Origin: Homarus americanus
Lineage: Eukaryota > Arthropoda > Malacostraca > Decapoda > Nephropidae
Assembly (NCBI RefSeq): GCF_018991925.1
Contig: NW_024732309.1
Location: forward strand, 287,501-351,500
Length of the DNA: 64,000 bases
Reading direction: 5' to 3'
Made by a program: the position numbers and the translations under genes. This document shows, one piece after another, positions 60,825 through 64,000 of this stretch; within the stretch, counting starts at the first letter, position 1, and the number at the start of each line of letters is the position of its first letter. The notes under the pieces are model-generated. The model made no database searches. It was not told where the DNA came from and saw only the letters and a program-made list of their open reading frames with translations.

Positions 60825-61311
60825 CAACATAGGACTTCAAACACATCCAACGAAGCCCGTGATGACGTCAGTGCTCGAGGATTCTGGACGCTGGGACAGC
60901 GAGCTTTTTTCGACATCAGGATTTTTGATCCCATGGCCACATGTCGCCATAACTTAGCTCTCGATGCTGCACACAGGAGGAACGAGAACGACAAGCTAAG
61001 GGCATACGGGGAGAGAATTCAGAACGTTGATCAAGGCAGCTTCACTCCTCTAGTGTTCACAACCTCTGGTGGGATGGGACCAAGTGCAAGATGCTTCTAC
61101 GCCAGACTCGCGGAGGTGATCTCCGAACAGAAGCAGCAGCCCAGAAGTTATGTTACAGCCTGGATGAGATGTCGACTGTCTTCTCTCTCCTTAGGTCGGC
61201 TTTGCTCTGCCTCAGGGGAACGAGAGCTTCTGCCCCAAAGCCGACAACAGTTGCAGATATTGACTATGAGGCAACAGTCACTGAATGCCTCATAGATCTG
61301 CGGCTCAACTA
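60825..61311 (+). pseudogene. Fragment of an unclassified transposon-borne protein domain, frameshifted
   Basis: Open from about 60825: NEARDDVSARGFW, then GQRAFFDIRIFDP, then a basic helical stretch, then SFTPLVFTTSGGMGPSARCF and WMRCRLS. This arrangement (FFD-R-F-P ... FTPLVF--GGMG) is one I recognise from multicopy predicted proteins in invertebrate genomes, usually beside reverse transcriptases; the enzymatic class is unsettled and may be nuclease-like. Near 61176 the frame shifts by one base and continues FSLLRSALLCLRGTRASAP in the next frame, ending at a stop at about 61310. There is no start or upstream domain; a 26-bp minisatellite lies directly 5'. Confidence 0.6.
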
Positions 61312-61635
61312 ACTCAACACAGCCAGGGTAGCTACTTATGTATTAGGATATTTAATATTAAGGTAATAAAATGGTGGCAAAGGTATGGCTATTGGGGGAG
61401 GCTGGAGGCCACGATTAAAAAAAAGTAGTAGTAGTAGTAGTAACTTTCACTACTACTACTAACGGAAGCAACAAAAGCTGGTTCTGTTCCCCCCCATCCC
61501 CCCCTGTCTTGGTCGTGAGAGATAGAAGCACTGAGAAAGAAAAAAATATGAGGCACATCTATCAGTTTAATATATGACACTGTTAAATGTACAAAATATG
61601 CGGAAATATACATGTATAAATTTCCTTCCCTTCCC

Positions 61636-62380
61636 CACGATATATGTCTACTGGAGTGGGATATATTTCGTGGAGTGGGATATATGTCTACTGGAGTGGG
61701 ATATATTTCGTGGAGTGGGATATGTGTCTACTGGAGTGGGATATATTTCGTGGAGTGGGATATATGTCTACTGGAGTGGGATATATTTCGTGGAGTGGGA
61801 TATATTTCTACTGCTGGAGTGGGATATACTTCTACTGGAGTGGGATATATTTCGTGGAGTGGGATATATTTCTACTGGAGTGGGATATATTTCGTGGAGT
61901 GGGATATACTTCTACTGGAGTGGGATATATTTCGTGGAGTGGGATATATTTCTACTGGAGTGGGATATATTTCGTGGAGTGGGATATAATTTCTGGAGTG
62001 GGATATATTTTTGGAGTGGGATATATTCACTGGGTGGATGCAGCTGCTGGGAGTGGGATATACTTCTGCTGGGTGGGATATATTTCGTGGGTGGGATATA
62101 TTTCGTGGAGGTGGGATATATTTCGTGGAGTGGGATATATTTCGTGAGTGGGATATATTTCGTGGAGTGGGATATACTTCTACTGGAGTGGGATATATTT
62201 CGTGGAGTGAGATATATTTCTACTGGAGTGGGATATATTTCGTGGAGTGGGATATACTTCTACTGGAGTGGGACATATTTCGTGGAGTGGGATATATTTC
62301 TACTGGAGTGGGATATATTTCGTGGAGTGGGATATAATTCTACTGGAGTGGGATATATTTCGTGGAGTGGGATATACTAG
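61636..62380. repeat. 40-bp higher-order minisatellite built from two 20-bp halves
   Basis: Two half-units alternate: TCTACTGGAGTGGGATATAT and TTCGTGGAGTGGGATATATG. The middle (about 61990-62160) is degraded and shorter-spaced. All three + frames stay open for long stretches because the unit has no stop; that is why a 268-codon frame appears here. Confidence 0.95.
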
Positions 62381-62395
62381 CTTAATCTGACATGG

Positions 62396-62446
62396 CCTAA
62401 CCTAACATAACCTGCCTTAACTTAACCTAACCTAACCTAACCTAAC
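62396..62446 (-). repeat. CCTAA array next to the 40-bp minisatellite
   Basis: About nine CCTAA-like units, some altered (CATAA, CTTAA), about 16 bases after the 40-bp array ends. Confidence 0.8.
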
Positions 62447-62789
62447 GAAACACTAACAGCGATTTGAGTTATAGAAAAAACCTCTCAATCTTAAACCTTT
62501 CAATCTTACTCTCCCAGCCACCATGACTCCTCTCTCTCTCTCTCTCTCTCCCCAGTACACCAACCCCACCCCCCAGTCAGCAGCTGTGCATGTCTGGCTC
62601 TATCAATTAGGTGGACAGCTTCGGAGGCCTGTACCCCATCTTGGGCGCTGACTACTAAAGAATGACGTGGTGGGAAGTCCTCTGCTTGCCTGCCTTCCTG
62701 TCTGTCTGTTTGTCTGCCTGCATACATTCCTTCCTTCTTGCCTGCCTACCTAGTTTTACTTTTACTTTTATCCTCTTCGACACTGATCG

Positions 62790-63430
62790 GCTCGTTAGCT
62801 GCTTGGGCGATCGGTCACGTCTCTGTTACACACTGTTGGCAAGTACTGGGCATGCACCGGCTCCTGAATGTACCTGAACCTGCTCCAGTGTTGGTCAAGT
62901 CTGGTCTTGAAACAGCTCTCACTCGGTGCCGCCACAACACTTTCTGGCAGATTGTTCCAAGATTTCACAAGTCTCACTCCGAAAAGTTTACTATAACAGT
63001 TTTCTGAACATGTGGCTTCTTCAACCTTGAGCTGTGACCCTTCTTGAGGCGGCGCCCACCAGCTCCAGGTATATACACTCCACTGAGTAATGTCTTCTGA
63101 GATGAGTATACTTTTCAATTAAGTCACTCCTTGCCCACCTAGAGTATAAGCTGGGCAACTTCAGGTGTTCTAATCTCTGGGTAACCGAGGCGCCGTAGTG
63201 CAGGTACCAGACTGGTGGACCTCCTTTGAATATTTCCAATCAACTGACAATTTCTAGCATATCTTGGGGACCAGATAGGGTGACAGTACTCAAAACAGGG
63301 CAACACTTTTTTTTACAAGACCCACTAACTTAGTTGGTTGATTCACCTTCTTTTCACAATGGTCCGAGAAGTTCAGTTCCTTGTCGACAAATACACCCAG
63401 GTCATTTTCCAGTCGGCCTCCGTTAATGCT
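62790..63430 (-). pseudogene. 3' end of a CR1/Jockey-type non-LTR retrotransposon
   Basis: Minus-strand pieces in changing frames: ENDLGVFVDKELNFSDHC (about 63408-63355), then HLKLPSLYSRWARSDLIEKY, then FGVRLVKSWNNLPESVVAAP and KTRLDQHW. This order (thumb, then the W-NSLPE-VV segment) is the conserved C-terminus of CR1/Jockey-like reverse transcriptases. Broken by stops and frameshifts. Confidence 0.75.
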
Positions 63431-64000
63431 ATCTACCTACCTGCCTACTGTATGTCTATTCCAAACTCAAGGACTATAAACCCAACACGTCACGGAGCCT
63501 TTTGAGAAAGTAAAAAATTTCAGAGTATTAAAGAAAACGTATCACCACTGGGGACTTACAACAGGGCAGACTACACTAATGTCGCAGGTGTTAAACTAAT
63601 TTTAAAACAAACGTTCTTCATTTCGGCGAGATACTGAGGGGCCCACAGTCACTCTAGAGGCTACTGATGGGAGATTATAATGATGATGAGCAAAGAAAAC
63701 AGAGAGAGAGAGAGATATTTTGGCTCTACGGACGGTTCTATTAACCCAGCTTGGCAAAATTTACCTCATAAAACTCTGACAATTCGCTATGTGATGTCTC
63801 TCCTCCGCTAAGACAAATTCTTCATTGTTAAAACACGTTAATATTGTTCAATTACGCAAATCTCAGTATCTCACCTCAAGTTCAAGCTCTTGTAAAGTTT
63901 TTAACGTTTATGAAAGTTTTTATGACAGTGTTGAGGTTAGGATGTGAAGTAAATATATTTATCAAATTTAAAATACTGTATCTTATATGAGACTTAAGTT
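63431..64000. other. Unassigned right edge
   Basis: No gene or bounded repeat recognised; a short GA run near 63700. The retrotransposon of 62790-63430 might continue here in a more decayed form. Confidence 0.4.

Noticed and set aside
61574..62380. 268-codon + strand open frame
   Set aside because: It is a 40-bp tandem repeat without stops; all three frames are open and the protein is a repeated WDIF/GYIS pattern.
1..64000. CRISPR array, operon or other prokaryotic features
   Set aside because: The regular repeats are tandem minisatellites without unique spacers, and the genes are intron-split and eukaryotic.

Overview
This window is nuclear DNA from an animal, most likely an arthropod and plausibly a decapod crustacean. 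It has split genes with GT-AG introns, is AT-rich, and is crowded with microsatellites, minisatellites and short transposon derivatives. It also carries several interstitial arrays of the arthropod telomere pentamer TTAGG/CCTAA. The species cannot be named from the sequence.

Two protein-coding genes can be rebuilt exon by exon, and they face each other tail to tail. The first, on the + strand (17049-31945, 11 coding exons, 756 codons), is an AFG2B/SPATA5L1-type double AAA+ ATPase. In other animals this protein is part of a ribosome-biogenesis and replisome-remodelling ATPase complex. The second, on the - strand (52703-38076, 14 exons, about 650 codons), is PTCD3 (mS39), a pentatricopeptide-repeat protein of the small mitochondrial ribosomal subunit. 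One PTCD3 intron uses a GC-AG splice pair. About 6 kb of decayed transposons separates the two 3' ends.

Region by region: 1-16.6 kb has no recognisable host gene. It holds a 25/23-bp minisatellite (1.9-2.2 kb), long (AT)n and (AAT)n tracts, a young miniature LTR retrotransposon with nearly identical 496/498-bp LTRs (10.7-12.3 kb), and a nest of long inverted repeats (12.8-15.6 kb). 16.6-32.0 kb is the AFG2B gene, with TA-flanked DNA transposons and a tRNA-like SINE in its introns. 32.2-37.7 kb holds a Tigger-like remnant, a decayed non-LTR reverse transcriptase, a 31-bp minisatellite and a palindromic MITE. 38.0-52.7 kb is PTCD3, whose introns carry more Tigger/pogo derivatives and a 23-bp minisatellite pressed against an exon. 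52.7-64 kb has no host gene. It holds three further minisatellites (29, 26 and 40 bp), CCTAA arrays, a fragment of an unclassified transposon-borne protein, and the 3' end of a non-LTR retrotransposon.

The most distinctive signal is a whole family of TA-flanked elements with CAG...CTG ends, at least seven insertions with both ends plus remnants. Some still encode pieces of pogo/Tigger transposase, including C-terminal PCNA-binding-like QxxIxxFF / QxxLxxFF motifs. The heptamers TACAGTA/TACTGTA, which are the excision scars expected from such ends, are scattered densely through the window. No complete new biological system is visible.
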